The notes under the pieces were generated by a model, which saw only the letters and a list, made by a program, of their open reading frames with translations, ran no database searches and had not been told where the DNA came from. Below are positions 16,714-25,697 of a stretch of DNA of 64,000 bases, in pieces. Positions within the stretch are counted from its first letter, which is position 1; every line of letters starts with the position of its first letter. Source of the DNA: Candidatus Enterocloster excrementipullorum (GTDB lineage: Bacteria > Bacillota > Clostridia > Lachnospirales > Lachnospiraceae); assembly GCA_019119575.1 (NCBI GenBank), contig DWWT01000008.1, positions 62,001 to 126,000 of the forward strand, written 5' to 3'. The position numbers were made by a program, and so were the translations under genes.

Positions 16714-17226
16714 CTACAGATCCAGAAGCCCGGGAAGCACCCGTACCCGCATGATGCCCGCCTCCAGATCCACCTTGCGGATGCATTCCTTGATGGCGGG
16801 AAGCATCAGATCCTTTTCTCCGGGGCGGGACACCAGGTACACATCGTTTGCCCCGGTTTCCAGGACATCCCGCAGCACACCCAGCGCATTTCCTTCCTCG
16901 TCCTCCACATGAAGGCCGATCAGATCCCCGATAAAATATTCATCCTCCTGAAGCTCCACGGCCTGCTCCCTGGTTACGAGAAGATCCTTCTGACGCCAGG
17001 CCTGCACTGCATTTATATCGTCATATCCCTCAAATTTCAGGATAACCATATTCTTAAAAAATTTGACATTCTGGATTTTTAAGGGAAGGCGCTTCTTTCC
17101 CGTATCCAGCCATATCTCCTCCAATTCCAAAAACCGCTCGGCATCATCCGTAGTAGGGTAGACCTTCACCTCGCCGCGCACCCCGTGGGTGGTGGTGATG
17201 ACGCCGACTCTGAGCATTTCTTCCAT
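16714..17226 (-). CDS. rimM: Ribosome maturation factor RimM
   Basis: A 170-residue 16S rRNA-processing factor that binds ribosomal protein S19 during 30S head assembly. GVITTTHGVRGEVKV at the N-terminus is diagnostic, and the PRC-barrel half ends with the typical DLMLPAIKECIRKVD. ATG at 17226 is chosen with AGGAG 8 nt upstream; a TTG two codons earlier is not needed. It is the last gene of the ffh-rpsP-khpA group, with an intrinsic-type hairpin just before it. Confidence 0.95.
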   Translation of the reverse strand: MEEMLRVGVITTTHGVRGEVKVYPTTDDAERFLELEEIWLDTGKKRLPLKIQNVKFFKNMVILKFEGYDDINAVQAWRQKDLLVTREQAVELQEDEYFIGDLIGLHVEDEEGNALGVLRDVLETGANDVYLVSRPGEKDLMLPAIKECIRKVDLEAGIMRVRVLPGLLDL

Positions 17227-17244
17227 AAACAATCTCCTGTAACG

Positions 17245-17273
17245 AAAACCGCCAGCCAGGGGCCGGCGGTTTT
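17245..17273 (-). terminator. Symmetric hairpin with T-run between khpA and rimM
   Basis: AAAACCGCC at 17245-17253 pairs with GGCGGTTTT at 17265-17273; after one mismatch three more pairs close the loop. On the minus strand the stem is followed by TTTTCG. It could terminate or attenuate the ylxM-ffh-rpsP-khpA transcript before rimM. Confidence 0.65.
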
Positions 17274-17282
17274 CTCGCGCGA

Positions 17283-17510
17283 TTACTGAATCTCAACGAT
17301 CACTTTCTTATCTTCCTTGGACGCGGCCGCCTTGACTACGGAACGGATTGCCTTGGCGATCCTGCCCTGCTTGCCAATGACCTTGCCCATATCGGCAGAA
17401 GCCACCTTGAGTTCAATCAGGGTGTCCTCCCCTTTTTGTGACTCGGTTACAACCACTTCATCCGGGTTGTCCACCAGTGCCTTGGCGATCACTTCGACTA
17501 ATTCCTTCAT
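17283..17510 (-). CDS. khpA: KH-domain RNA-binding protein KhpA
   Basis: A 75-residue single KH domain protein (formerly YlqC) with the RNA-contacting GKQG loop in VIGKQGRIAKAIR. With KhpB it forms an RNA chaperone complex that affects cell length and division in streptococci. The location between rpsP and rimM is conserved across Bacillota. It starts 19 nt after rpsP on the same strand. Confidence 0.94.
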   Translation of the reverse strand: MKELVEVIAKALVDNPDEVVVTESQKGEDTLIELKVASADMGKVIGKQGRIAKAIRSVVKAAASKEDKKVIVEIQ

Positions 17511-17529
17511 CTCTTCACCTCATTTGCTG

Positions 17530-17772
17530 TTACTGAATGCCGGCGATCTTCAGAAGCTTTCCAACAGTCTCCGTGGGCTGTGCGCCTGTAGCCAGCCACT
17601 TCTTCGCTGCTTCCTCATCGAACTTGATTACGCTGGGCTCCTTGGTGGGATCATAGTAACCAACCTCTTCGATGAATCTTCCATCTCTGGGAGATCTGGA
17701 ATCTGCAACTACGATTCTATAGAAAGGAGCCTTCTTCTGCCCCATTCTTCTAAGTCTCATCTTTACTGCCAT
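17530..17772 (-). CDS. rpsP: 30S ribosomal protein S16
   Basis: An 80-residue primary 16S rRNA-binding protein of the small subunit. The N-terminal [26 protein letters not shown] region, divided here as [11 protein letters not shown] and [15 protein letters not shown], is essentially the family consensus. AAGGAGGTGAATTGAC precedes the ATG at 17772. A 71-nt gap to ffh contains a small CAGG/CCTG hairpin but no convincing terminator. Confidence 0.98.
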   Translation of the reverse strand: MAVKMRLRRMGQKKAPFYRIVVADSRSPRDGRFIEEVGYYDPTKEPSVIKFDEEAAKKWLATGAQPTETVGKLLKIAGIQ

Positions 17773-17843
17773 GTCAATTCACCTCCTTGAATAGATTCTT
17801 TATAACTCTATAGACATACAGGCAGGTGCCTGCTGGCTAACAT

Positions 17844-19217
17844 TTAAAAGGGAAGCTTCATCTTTCCTCCCATAAGTCCTCCCAGACCGCCGAAGCCCTT
17901 CCGCTTTCCGCCGCCCATAAGGCCGGGCATCTGCTTCATCATCTTTTTCATCTGGTCGAACTGCTTGACCAGGCGGTTTACCTCGCTGATGTCCACCCCT
18001 GCACCTTTCGCAATGCGCTGCTTGCGGGAGGGATTCATCAGATTGGGATTTGCCCGCTCCTCCTTCGTCATGGAAAGGATAATGGATTCCACCCTCTTTA
18101 ACGAGCGCTCCCCCTCGTCCATATCCACGCTGGAAAGCTGGCTTCCCATACCCGGCATCATGGAAAGGATGCTTCCCATGCCGCCCATCTTCCGTATCTG
18201 CTGCATCTGGGTGAGAAAGTCATTGTAGTCAAACTCTGCCTTGCGCAGCTTTTGACTGAGCTCCTTGGCCTGCTCCTCATCCACCTGGGCAGCCGCTTTC
18301 TCAATCAGGGACTGAATGTCTCCCATGCCGAGGATTCGTGAGGCCATGCGGTCCGGATAAAACTGCTCCAGATCCGAAAGCTTCTCTCCCATACCTGTAT
18401 AGAGGATGGGCTTTCCCGTCACCGCCCGTATGGAAAGGGCCGCGCCGCCCCGCGTATCGCCGTCCAGCTTGGTGAGTATCACCCCGTCGATGCCGACCTT
18501 ATCGTTGAACGTGCTGGCCACATTCACTGCGTCCTGACCCGTCATGGCGTCCACAACCAGGATCGTCTGGTCTACCGTGAGTGCGGATTTGATCTCGGTG
18601 AGCTCTTCCATCATGCCCTCATCGATGTGGAGCCGTCCCGCGGTATCCAGGATCAGCACATTCATATTGTTTTTGACCGCATGCTCCCGGGCCGCCTTTG
18701 CAATATCCACAGGCCGGTTTTTCTCTCCCATGGCAAACACGGGGATTCCAACCTTCTCTCCATTGACCTGCAGCTGCTTAATAGCCGCCGGCCGGTACAC
18801 ATCGCATGCAACAAGGAGAGGACTGCGCCCCTTTGTCTTGAGCTTGGCCGCGATCTTGGCCGTGGTGGTTGTCTTGCCCGCGCCCTGGAGACCTGCCATC
18901 ATGATGACCGTGATCTCGTTTGGCGCCCGCAGAGCGATCTCCGTGGTGTCGGAGCCCATGAGCTTCACCATTTCCTCGGTGACAATCTTGATCACCGTCT
19001 GGCCCGGCGTGAGGCTTCCAAATACCTCTTCGCCCACCGCCCGCTCCTGAACGGATGCGACAAACTGCTTTACAACCTTGAAGTTTACGTCCGCCTCCAG
19101 GAGAGCCATCTTTACTTCTTTCAGGGCAGCCTTTACATCTGCCTCGGACAGACGTCCCTTGCCCCGCAGGTTCTTGAAAATATTCTGCAATTTTGTAGAC
19201 AAATTCTCAAAAGCCAT
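17844..19217 (-). CDS. ffh: Signal recognition particle GTPase Ffh
   Basis: A 457-residue SRP54 homologue that binds 4.5S/SRP RNA and signal peptides and delivers ribosomes to FtsY (25698-26633). Domains in order are the N helical bundle, the G domain with GLQGAGKTTT, DTAGR and TKLDG, and a methionine-rich M domain (MQQIRKMGGMGSILSMMPGM). ATG at 19217 starts MAFENLSTKLQ, the family N-terminus; the longer reading frame overlaps ylxM. It lies 14 nt after ylxM. Confidence 0.97.
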   Translation of the reverse strand: MAFENLSTKLQNIFKNLRGKGRLSEADVKAALKEVKMALLEADVNFKVVKQFVASVQERAVGEEVFGSLTPGQTVIKIVTEEMVKLMGSDTTEIALRAPNEITVIMMAGLQGAGKTTTTAKIAAKLKTKGRSPLLVACDVYRPAAIKQLQVNGEKVGIPVFAMGEKNRPVDIAKAAREHAVKNNMNVLILDTAGRLHIDEGMMEELTEIKSALTVDQTILVVDAMTGQDAVNVASTFNDKVGIDGVILTKLDGDTRGGAALSIRAVTGKPILYTGMGEKLSDLEQFYPDRMASRILGMGDIQSLIEKAAAQVDEEQAKELSQKLRKAEFDYNDFLTQMQQIRKMGGMGSILSMMPGMGSQLSSVDMDEGERSLKRVESIILSMTKEERANPNLMNPSRKQRIAKGAGVDISEVNRLVKQFDQMKKMMKQMPGLMGGGKRKGFGGLGGLMGGKMKLPF

Positions 19218-19231
19218 CAAAAACCTCCTGT

Positions 19232-19579
19232 TTAAAGCGCTCCGGTGATCCTTCCGGCGATCCGGCGTATCTCTTCCACCCGGGCCATATCCCCGGTTCG
19301 CAGGCACTCGCCGGCCAGCCGCTCTGCCTCCTGGGCCATATCCCGTATCGCCAGGAACTTGGCAACCAGATGAAGCTTGGCCTCGTAGTCTCCCAATATT
19401 CTGTCGCAGCGCCGTATCAGGTCATGTACGCCCTGACGGCTGATCCCCTGTTCCTCCGCAATCTCGCTGGGGGAAAGATCCCCAAAAACCGCGTCCTCAT
19501 AGATCCTGCGCTGGTGCTCCGTCAGAAGCTCCCCGTAAAAATCATACAGGAAACCCCGCTCCACAATTCGTTCCATCAT
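19232..19579 (-). CDS. ylxM: YlxM/p13-like helix-turn-helix protein
   Basis: A 115-residue UPF0122-family protein with a sigma-70 region-4-like helix-turn-helix (LSPSEIAEEQGISRQGVHDLIRR). In Bacillota it nearly always precedes ffh and is associated with SRP function. Two ATGs are adjacent at 19579 and 19576; AGGTGG spacing fits the second slightly better. It is first in an operon with a clear promoter immediately upstream. Confidence 0.92.
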   Translation of the reverse strand: MMERIVERGFLYDFYGELLTEHQRRIYEDAVFGDLSPSEIAEEQGISRQGVHDLIRRCDRILGDYEAKLHLVAKFLAIRDMAQEAERLAGECLRTGDMARVEEIRRIAGRITGAL

Positions 19580-19593
19580 TCACCACCTGGGAT

Positions 19594-19622
19594 ATCATAC
19601 ACGATCTTTTTGGTACTGTCAA
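19594..19622 (-). promoter_or_regulatory. Sigma-A promoter of the ylxM-ffh operon
   Basis: On the minus strand TTGACA (19617-19622) is followed after exactly 17 nt by TATGAT (19594-19599). The predicted start would be about 8 nt before the ylxM ATG, giving a very short leader that contains only the ribosome site. Confidence 0.85.
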
Positions 19623-19700
19623 GTATTTTCCCTTGACAAAATGATTGTTTAAAATTTGTTTAAAATTATTGCTGCTGTCACGCCGTGCGCGGCCAAGCGG

Positions 19701-21203
19701 CTACCGCGTTTTTTTCACGCTGGCGGCAAGCGCCAGCTTCTCCCGCAGCCCGCCCAGCGCCTCTCTGTTCAAAATCAGATTTTCCGTCAGGGGATTGACA
19801 ACCAGCCCGTCCTTATCCGCGAGCCCGATCAGCGCTCTGAGATCCAAAACCATGGCAGCCCATTCCTCCTTGCGGTAGCCCCTGCGGAACTCCGGCCAAT
19901 CCGTAAACATAGGGATAAAATACTGGCCCAGGTTATTTTCAATTCGGGGAAACTTCATGGAATTATTCTCGGAGAAGCTGATCTGGTTCTCTCCCCGCTT
20001 CAGCGCTCCCCCCTCATACTTCATGGGCACCAGGAACTGAGACCGCAGAAGAAGGGCATCCATCCGATCCTTCTTATTTTTCATATTCTCTTCCCGCTCC
20101 GGATAGGATACATGCCACCGGGCCTCTTCCAGGTAATCCGCCATGGCGAACCGAAGTTTCGGGTTTACCACGGGCACCTGGCTCTTTTTCACCTTCTCTT
20201 CCGCCTCCGGCATCAGATCCCTGCGGTTTACCGCCAGCTGGTACGAGCCGTTGTCCACCAGGATCCGCTCCATACCTAGATAGTAGAACCAGTGAAAGAG
20301 ATGGATGCGCCCGGGCAGATCTGTCTTTCCGTTCGGCATCTCCTTAATGAAGAGATGCCGGTACTGCTGGGAATAAAACGCAACCGCCTTCTCAGCCAGC
20401 TCCCGCGTGGTGTACACATCCACCGTATCCCCGGTGATCAGGGGAAGGGTGGAACCTTCATCAATAATCACGTAGAGGGCCGGGGCATTCCTGAGCTTTT
20501 CAAGGATGGTCTCATAGATCACCTGCCCCTTTTCACGATAATGCGCCTCCTTAGTCTCCCGGTTCGCCAGCTGGAAACAGCACAGGAGGAAAATCGTCTC
20601 CTGAATGGTGAGCGGCTCCAGCTTTTCCCTGTCTATGGCCTCTCCCTCCAGAAGATGGGCGAGTTCGTCCTCCCGTTCACGGCCCAGCGGCCCGGCATTT
20701 TCCTCCTTCTCATCCGTTGGCATGCCCCTGTGAAATTTGGAGGGATCCACCACAAGGACATGGGAATTTTCCTGATGTCCCAAATGAGAACCCGCAAAAG
20801 CCGATGCACCGGACTCCTCTCCCGGCTTCGCGGCAGCAGCACCCTTCTCCTCAAGGGCTTCCAGCAATTCCGGTGTCTCCGACACCAGATATCCGTCCTC
20901 CGGGATATGCTGACGGCTCACACCGCCCAGCTTCAGCCCGTAACGGGCGCCGTAATCCCCCTGGGAATCGGCGCTGGCGATCTTGAGGATCCTGGTTCCC
21001 TGCTCAATTCCCTGAATCCGGCACCGGAACAGGGGATTTCTGTCTCTGTCCAAGCAGACAGCCGTTGTTCCGGGAACAAAGCGGCCCTGGTTCAGCATTC
21101 CCGTAACCACTGCGCTGCCGCTTTCCTTCACGGAGTACGTGTCATGTATCTTAAATTCAAAGCCCTCCGCCTGCTTTTTTTTTCCAAATGAAAATATTGC
21201 CAT
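19701..21203 (-). CDS. EF-Tu domain-2-like / SseB-domain protein
   Basis: A 500-residue soluble protein of unknown function with two recognisable parts. Residues about 14-110 look like a translation-factor domain 2 beta-barrel (FKIHDTYSVKESGSAVVTG, GRFVPGTTAVCL), without any GTPase domain. Residues about 380-485 resemble the SseB N-terminal family (LLLRSQFLVPMKYEGG and YFIPMFTDWPEF). The middle contains a hydrophilic linker at 120-185. It is 25 nt from the next gene's start region and precedes a D,D-carboxypeptidase gene only by position. An alternative is a scaffold or adaptor protein; no catalytic motif was seen. Confidence 0.65.
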   Translation of the reverse strand: MAIFSFGKKKQAEGFEFKIHDTYSVKESGSAVVTGMLNQGRFVPGTTAVCLDRDRNPLFRCRIQGIEQGTRILKIASADSQGDYGARYGLKLGGVSRQHIPEDGYLVSETPELLEALEEKGAAAAKPGEESGASAFAGSHLGHQENSHVLVVDPSKFHRGMPTDEKEENAGPLGREREDELAHLLEGEAIDREKLEPLTIQETIFLLCCFQLANRETKEAHYREKGQVIYETILEKLRNAPALYVIIDEGSTLPLITGDTVDVYTTRELAEKAVAFYSQQYRHLFIKEMPNGKTDLPGRIHLFHWFYYLGMERILVDNGSYQLAVNRRDLMPEAEEKVKKSQVPVVNPKLRFAMADYLEEARWHVSYPEREENMKNKKDRMDALLLRSQFLVPMKYEGGALKRGENQISFSENNSMKFPRIENNLGQYFIPMFTDWPEFRRGYRKEEWAAMVLDLRALIGLADKDGLVVNPLTENLILNREALGGLREKLALAASVKKTR

Positions 21204-21228
21204 GGTATCCTCCTTCTATCTCCCGCCC

Positions 21229-22668
21229 TTACTGGTCGTGTTTTTTTCTCCGCTCCTCGAGAAGTCTGGCAAATTCCTCCTCGGAGCAGCCGATATCCGC
21301 AAGCCGCTGGCGGCGTTTCTCCCGCCGGATGCGCATGCGCTCTCTTTCCTTTTTCTCCTGGATTCCCCGCCAGATGAGCAGGATTCCCACAATAATGGCT
21401 GCCAGGACAATGGTTCCGCCTATAAGAAAAATATTCCCCGACAGAGCGGAAAGCATTCCTTCCCCGCCCTGCGGCGGCGTCTGATTTCCCTGGGAGTCTG
21501 CCGCGGCCGGCGTAGCCGGGCCTTCGGTTTCCGGGCTTTCTTCCCGGGTGGTGAGCAGAAACGCCTGGCCGATCTGCCGCTCATTGTAGGTGTAACTCAT
21601 CAGAGCCACGGCATTTTCCGGGCTGTCCTCCGGCAGATCGGTTACCAGGGATTTTTCCGCATCCGCAAACACGCTGTCATTTGGCAGGGTGAGGACAGCG
21701 GAACTGTCATAGTAGAGCTCCGAAGGCATATAGGACGCACCGCCCAGCTCCACCGCATTGCTTCCTGTGACGTACTCCGTCTCATTTTCCGATATGTTCA
21801 GGTTGTAAAAACGGTTAAATCCAAACTCCATCAGGGTAATGGTGTCGGAATAATGGGTCTTGTCCGTACTTTTCAGCGTAACTGTGATCTGCCCCCGGTC
21901 TCCCCGGCGCGCATAGGTGACCAGCGTCTGCCCTGCCTGTGAGGTATAGCCCGTCTTTCCCGCAATCGCATCCGGATAGTATGTCTCACTGGAGGGGTCA
22001 TCGGTGACGAGGAGCTTGTGCTCCATATAGTAGGTAGTGCCATTCGGCCGATTCGCCGTAGGGGGAAGCTGGGCCTCCGTGGCAGAATTGATCTCCAGAA
22101 GGGTTGGATTCCGGTAGGCTGCCCGGGCAATGATGGACATGTCATAGGCCGTGGTTCTCTGCGTGTCATCATTTAACCCGGAGGGATTGGCAAAATGGCT
22201 CTCCGTACAGCCGAGTTCTGCGGCCTTGGCGTTCATCATATCCACAAAGCCGTCGCGGCTGCCCCCCACATGCTCTGCCAGAGCATTGGCCGCCTGATTG
22301 GAGGACTGAAGCAGCATGAGATAGAGGCATTCCCGCACCGTAAGTACGTCCCCTTCCTCAATCTGCAGCTTATTTCCGCTGCCCTCCTCCACATTGTAAA
22401 CCGCATCATAAGAAAAGGTGACCGCATCGTCCAGATCACTGTTTTCGATCACCACCAGGGCGGTAAGAATTTTCGTAATGCTGGCAGGGATTTCCTGCAC
22501 GTGTATATTCTGGCCAAAAAGAACGGTACCGGAATCCATATCCACCACGATCCCGGCCTCCGACTGGACGCCTGTATCCGAAGGCCAGTCCGGCTTTGCG
22601 AGAGCCGGAACGGTCCACAGGGACAGCACCAGGGCCAAAATGGCCGTCAGCCGAATGGTACGCTTCAT
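21229..22668 (-). CDS. D-alanyl-D-alanine carboxypeptidase (DacF/PBP5-like)
   Basis: A 479-residue S11 peptidase trimming peptidoglycan pentapeptides. It has a signal peptide (cleavage near PALA-KP, residue 25), S63-I-T-K66, S122-S-N124 and K238-T-G240. A C-terminal hydrophobic helix at roughly 405-428 followed by a strongly charged cytoplasmic tail (about 50 residues, rich in K/R/E) replaces the usual amphipathic anchor. ATG at 22668 is preferred to a TTG one codon upstream; GAGGTG precedes it. The charged tail is longer than usual. Confidence 0.93.
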   Translation of the reverse strand: MKRTIRLTAILALVLSLWTVPALAKPDWPSDTGVQSEAGIVVDMDSGTVLFGQNIHVQEIPASITKILTALVVIENSDLDDAVTFSYDAVYNVEEGSGNKLQIEEGDVLTVRECLYLMLLQSSNQAANALAEHVGGSRDGFVDMMNAKAAELGCTESHFANPSGLNDDTQRTTAYDMSIIARAAYRNPTLLEINSATEAQLPPTANRPNGTTYYMEHKLLVTDDPSSETYYPDAIAGKTGYTSQAGQTLVTYARRGDRGQITVTLKSTDKTHYSDTITLMEFGFNRFYNLNISENETEYVTGSNAVELGGASYMPSELYYDSSAVLTLPNDSVFADAEKSLVTDLPEDSPENAVALMSYTYNERQIGQAFLLTTREESPETEGPATPAAADSQGNQTPPQGGEGMLSALSGNIFLIGGTIVLAAIIVGILLIWRGIQEKKERERMRIRREKRRQRLADIGCSEEEFARLLEERRKKHDQ

Positions 22669-22677
22669 CAAAACACC

Positions 22678-22977
22678 TCATCCCATGCGCCGGAAACGGG
22701 ATTGCCACAGTTCCCTTCCGGCCTCATACTGTTCATTAAGCCATTTTACCCCTTCACATATTCCTTCCTCGGAAAAATCGAAGGTCTCGCAGCGTTTTTC
22801 TTCCTCGCTCGTGGCATCAAAGCTGTAGGGCTCCGGCCAGACCGCAGTCCGAAGACGCGGTGTCTCCTCCTCGCCCTCTTTTATCATTTCCATGCGGTAC
22901 CGCATGCCTCTCAAACTGCCGGTGAATTTTTCCTTTTTTAAAAATGCCACCGGCATCACGTCTTTCCGCTCCAGCAT
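22678..22977 (-). CDS. Conserved small hypothetical protein
   Basis: A 99-residue, hydrophilic protein without a signal or membrane segment. It begins MLERKDVMPVAFLKKEKFTG, with a second possible start at the Met of MPVAFL. No motif identifies a fold; I do not assign function. It sits 9 nt upstream of the carboxypeptidase gene and overlaps nothing, with a GGGAGGC ribosome site, so it is likely expressed with that gene. Confidence 0.6.
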   Translation of the reverse strand: MLERKDVMPVAFLKKEKFTGSLRGMRYRMEMIKEGEEETPRLRTAVWPEPYSFDATSEEEKRCETFDFSEEGICEGVKWLNEQYEAGRELWQSRFRRMG

Positions 22978-23019
22978 AGTGCCTCCCGAATCATAATGCC
23001 TCCTGAACCATAGTGCCTG

Positions 23020-24288
23020 CTAATTGGATCTGCGGTTGATGAACTCCGTCCGTATCTTGGAATAGACAAACTTCTGGCTGCCGTACAGTCCGTAGTAGCC
23101 AGACAGGGCAAAGGAAACAGCGATCACAATGGAATAATATTCCATTCCCTCATATCCAAAAAGCTCCAGCGCCAGGATCAGGGATGTCACCGGACAGTTG
23201 GTCACACCGGCAAAAAGAGCCGACATGCCCGCCGCCGCGCAGAGCATGGGAGATACTCCCAGAAGCGTTCCAACCGCGCATCCAAAGGAAGCTCCCACGC
23301 ATAGAGTGGGAACAATCTCCCCGCCTTTAAATCCCGCCCCCAGCGTAACCGCCGTAAAGAGCATTTTTAGGAGGAAGGCCTCCCAGGAAACATGGCCCTC
23401 CAAACTCTCTTCAATCAGGGGAATGCTCCCTCCGCAGTACGCCCGCGTGCCCACAAGGAGAGTCAGGAGAATAAAGAGTACACTGGCCGCCAGAATCCGG
23501 ATATAGGGGTTGGGAAACAGCTTCCGGTAAGTCTTTTCCGACGTATGCAGGAGAATGCAGAACACAACGCTCACCCCCGCACACAGGACTCCCAAAAGGA
23601 CAACAAAGGCCGCTGACCCCAGAGTGACCGGCGGGATATCCACGACAGGAAAATTCTCACCGGGAAGGCCAGCAAGCCGCGCAATTCCGACTCCCGTATA
23701 GGAGGCAAAAATGCAGGGGACCAGAGCCGCGTAATACATAACCCCGATGCTCACCACCTCAAGGGGAAAAATTCCCGCAGCAGCCGGCGTCCCGAAAAGC
23801 GCGGAAAATACTGCGCTCATGCCGCACATGACCGCCACCTTCTTATCCTTCTCATCCAGGCGGATCAGGCCGGCAAATACATTGCCAATGCTTCCGCCAA
23901 GCTGCAGAGCCGCCCCCTCCCGTCCGGTGGATCCGCCCACCAGATGGGTAAGGATGGTGGAAACAAAGATCAGGGGGCCTGTGGCCGGCGTAACCGTCTC
24001 ATTGGATGAGATGGACTCAATCACCATGTTGGTTCCCCTATTTCCCTCCTCATGGAAGGTCTGGTACAGCCAGACAATGCACACGCCCGCCACAGGCATG
24101 AAAAACAGCGTCCACCCGTTGGCCCCCCGAAACTGAGTCGCCCACTCCACGCCCATGGCAAACAAGGTTCCTGCGCTTCCACCCACAATTCCTATCACAA
24201 GAGAAATCAGAATCCACTTGACGAAATAGCGGACGTTTCCCAAAAGTCCGTCCCGTATTTCCGATATCTTTTTATCTGAAATAATCAT
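23020..24288 (-). CDS. CLC-family anion channel/antiporter, possibly the fluoride-exporting lineage
   Basis: A 422-residue polytopic membrane protein of the CLC family. The gating motif is GREGAALQ, preceded by a TNMVIESI segment where canonical chloride CLCs have GSGIP, and a later FKGGEIVP where they have GxFxP. That combination resembles the CLC-F branch (fluoride/proton antiporters) as I remember it, more than E. coli ClcA. No fluoride riboswitch fits upstream, where only 20 nt separate it from the ilvA stop codon. Substrate is therefore left open between chloride and fluoride. Confidence 0.85.
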   Translation of the reverse strand: MIISDKKISEIRDGLLGNVRYFVKWILISLVIGIVGGSAGTLFAMGVEWATQFRGANGWTLFFMPVAGVCIVWLYQTFHEEGNRGTNMVIESISSNETVTPATGPLIFVSTILTHLVGGSTGREGAALQLGGSIGNVFAGLIRLDEKDKKVAVMCGMSAVFSALFGTPAAAGIFPLEVVSIGVMYYAALVPCIFASYTGVGIARLAGLPGENFPVVDIPPVTLGSAAFVVLLGVLCAGVSVVFCILLHTSEKTYRKLFPNPYIRILAASVLFILLTLLVGTRAYCGGSIPLIEESLEGHVSWEAFLLKMLFTAVTLGAGFKGGEIVPTLCVGASFGCAVGTLLGVSPMLCAAAGMSALFAGVTNCPVTSLILALELFGYEGMEYYSIVIAVSFALSGYYGLYGSQKFVYSKIRTEFINRRSN

Positions 24289-24308
24289 CGGATGTTTTGG
24301 CCTCTCCC

Positions 24309-25541
24309 CTACAGCTCGCTGTAGCTTCCTTTAAATTTTACCAGCTTGGGCCGATAACCCGCATTTGTCAGAGCTGCCACAATCTGATTCTTATGCTCCG
24401 TACCGAATGCCTCCATGGTAATGCGCAGCTCCACCGCCGCGTTGCGGTTGATGCTGATAAACTGGTTGTGCTCCAGTTTGATAATATTGCCCTGCTCCTC
24501 CGCCAGAAGGGTAGATACCTTAGCCAGCTCGCCGGGTTTATCCGGAAGAAGGACGGAGACAGTGAATACCCGGTCTCTCTGGATCAGGCCGTGCTGTACA
24601 ATGGAGGACATGGTGATCACGTCCATATTGCCGCCGCTCAAGATGGAAACAATCTTCTTTTTCTGCACATTCAAATGCTTCAGGGCCGCTACGGTCAGAA
24701 GGCCGGAGTTCTCAACGATCATCTTGTGGTTCTCAACCATGTCGAGGAAAGCCACGATGAGCTCGCTGTCCTCAATGGTAATGATATCATCCACATTGGC
24801 CTGGATATAGGGGAAGAGCTTTTCGCCCGGCCGCTTCACCGCCGTACCGTCCGCAATGGTGCTGACCTCCGGAAGGGAGACCACCTGTCCCTGGCGCAGG
24901 GATTCCTGCATGCAGTTTGCACCCGCGGGCTCCACGCCGATGATCTTAATCTTGGGATTTAAGAGCTTCGCCAGGGTAGAAACGCCGGTACACAGACCGC
25001 CGCCGCCAATGGGAACAAGAATATAATCCACAGTGGGAAGCTCCTTGATAATCTCCATGGCAATGGTTCCCTGTCCTGTGGCTACATCCAGGTCGTCAAA
25101 GGGGTGGACAAATGTATATCCGTGCTCCTCGGCCAATTTATAGGCATGGGCGCAGGCCTCGTCAAACACATCTCCCTCCAGGATCACCTCCGCCCCATAG
25201 CTCTTGGTGCGGTTTACCTTCATGAGAGGCGTGGTGGTAGGCATGACAACCACCGCCTTCACCCCGGCCAGCCTCGCGGCATAAGCCACGCCCTGGGCAT
25301 GGTTTCCGGCGGAGGCAGTAATCAGTCCCTTCTTCCGCTCCTCCTCCGTCAGAGTATGGATTTTATAGTAGGCCCCCCGAATCTTGTAGGCTCCGGTGTA
25401 CTGCATATTTTCCGGCTTAAAATAAACTTTGTTCCCGGTCTGGGATGAAAAATACTCGCTGTACACCAGCTTGGTCTCCAAAGTGACCTGCTTCACAAGC
25501 TCGGAAGCCTCCTCAAATTTTTCTAACGACAGCTCCTCCAT
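24309..25541 (-). CDS. ilvA: Threonine ammonia-lyase (catabolic type with ACT domain)
   Basis: A 410-residue PLP enzyme deaminating threonine to 2-oxobutyrate, feeding isoleucine synthesis or fermentation. The PLP lysine is in YTGAYKIRGA, the phosphate loop is GGGGLCTG, and an ACT-like regulatory domain occupies about residues 325-405. ATG at 25541 is chosen because GGGGAG precedes it by 8 nt and the family begins there; the frame stays open to 25688 but without conserved sequence. The 156-nt spacer to ftsY holds its promoter region, where I saw no clear T-box. Confidence 0.93.
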   Translation of the reverse strand: MEELSLEKFEEASELVKQVTLETKLVYSEYFSSQTGNKVYFKPENMQYTGAYKIRGAYYKIHTLTEEERKKGLITASAGNHAQGVAYAARLAGVKAVVVMPTTTPLMKVNRTKSYGAEVILEGDVFDEACAHAYKLAEEHGYTFVHPFDDLDVATGQGTIAMEIIKELPTVDYILVPIGGGGLCTGVSTLAKLLNPKIKIIGVEPAGANCMQESLRQGQVVSLPEVSTIADGTAVKRPGEKLFPYIQANVDDIITIEDSELIVAFLDMVENHKMIVENSGLLTVAALKHLNVQKKKIVSILSGGNMDVITMSSIVQHGLIQRDRVFTVSVLLPDKPGELAKVSTLLAEEQGNIIKLEHNQFISINRNAAVELRITMEAFGTEHKNQIVAALTNAGYRPKLVKFKGSYSEL

Positions 25542-25697
25542 GGCAGCTTCTCCCCTTTCTTTATCTAGTAGCATATATGGCAATGTTTCACGGACAGCGC
25601 CTGTTTTGCCTTCGCTGTTTTGCCGCTCTGAACTGTTTAAAAATATATCACGCCGGCCCACAAAAGGCAAGTCTGTCTGAACGGCCACTTTTCTTCC

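Noticed and set aside
25542..25688. 49-residue extension of threonine ammonia-lyase
   Set aside because: No conserved residues; ribosome site before 25541.
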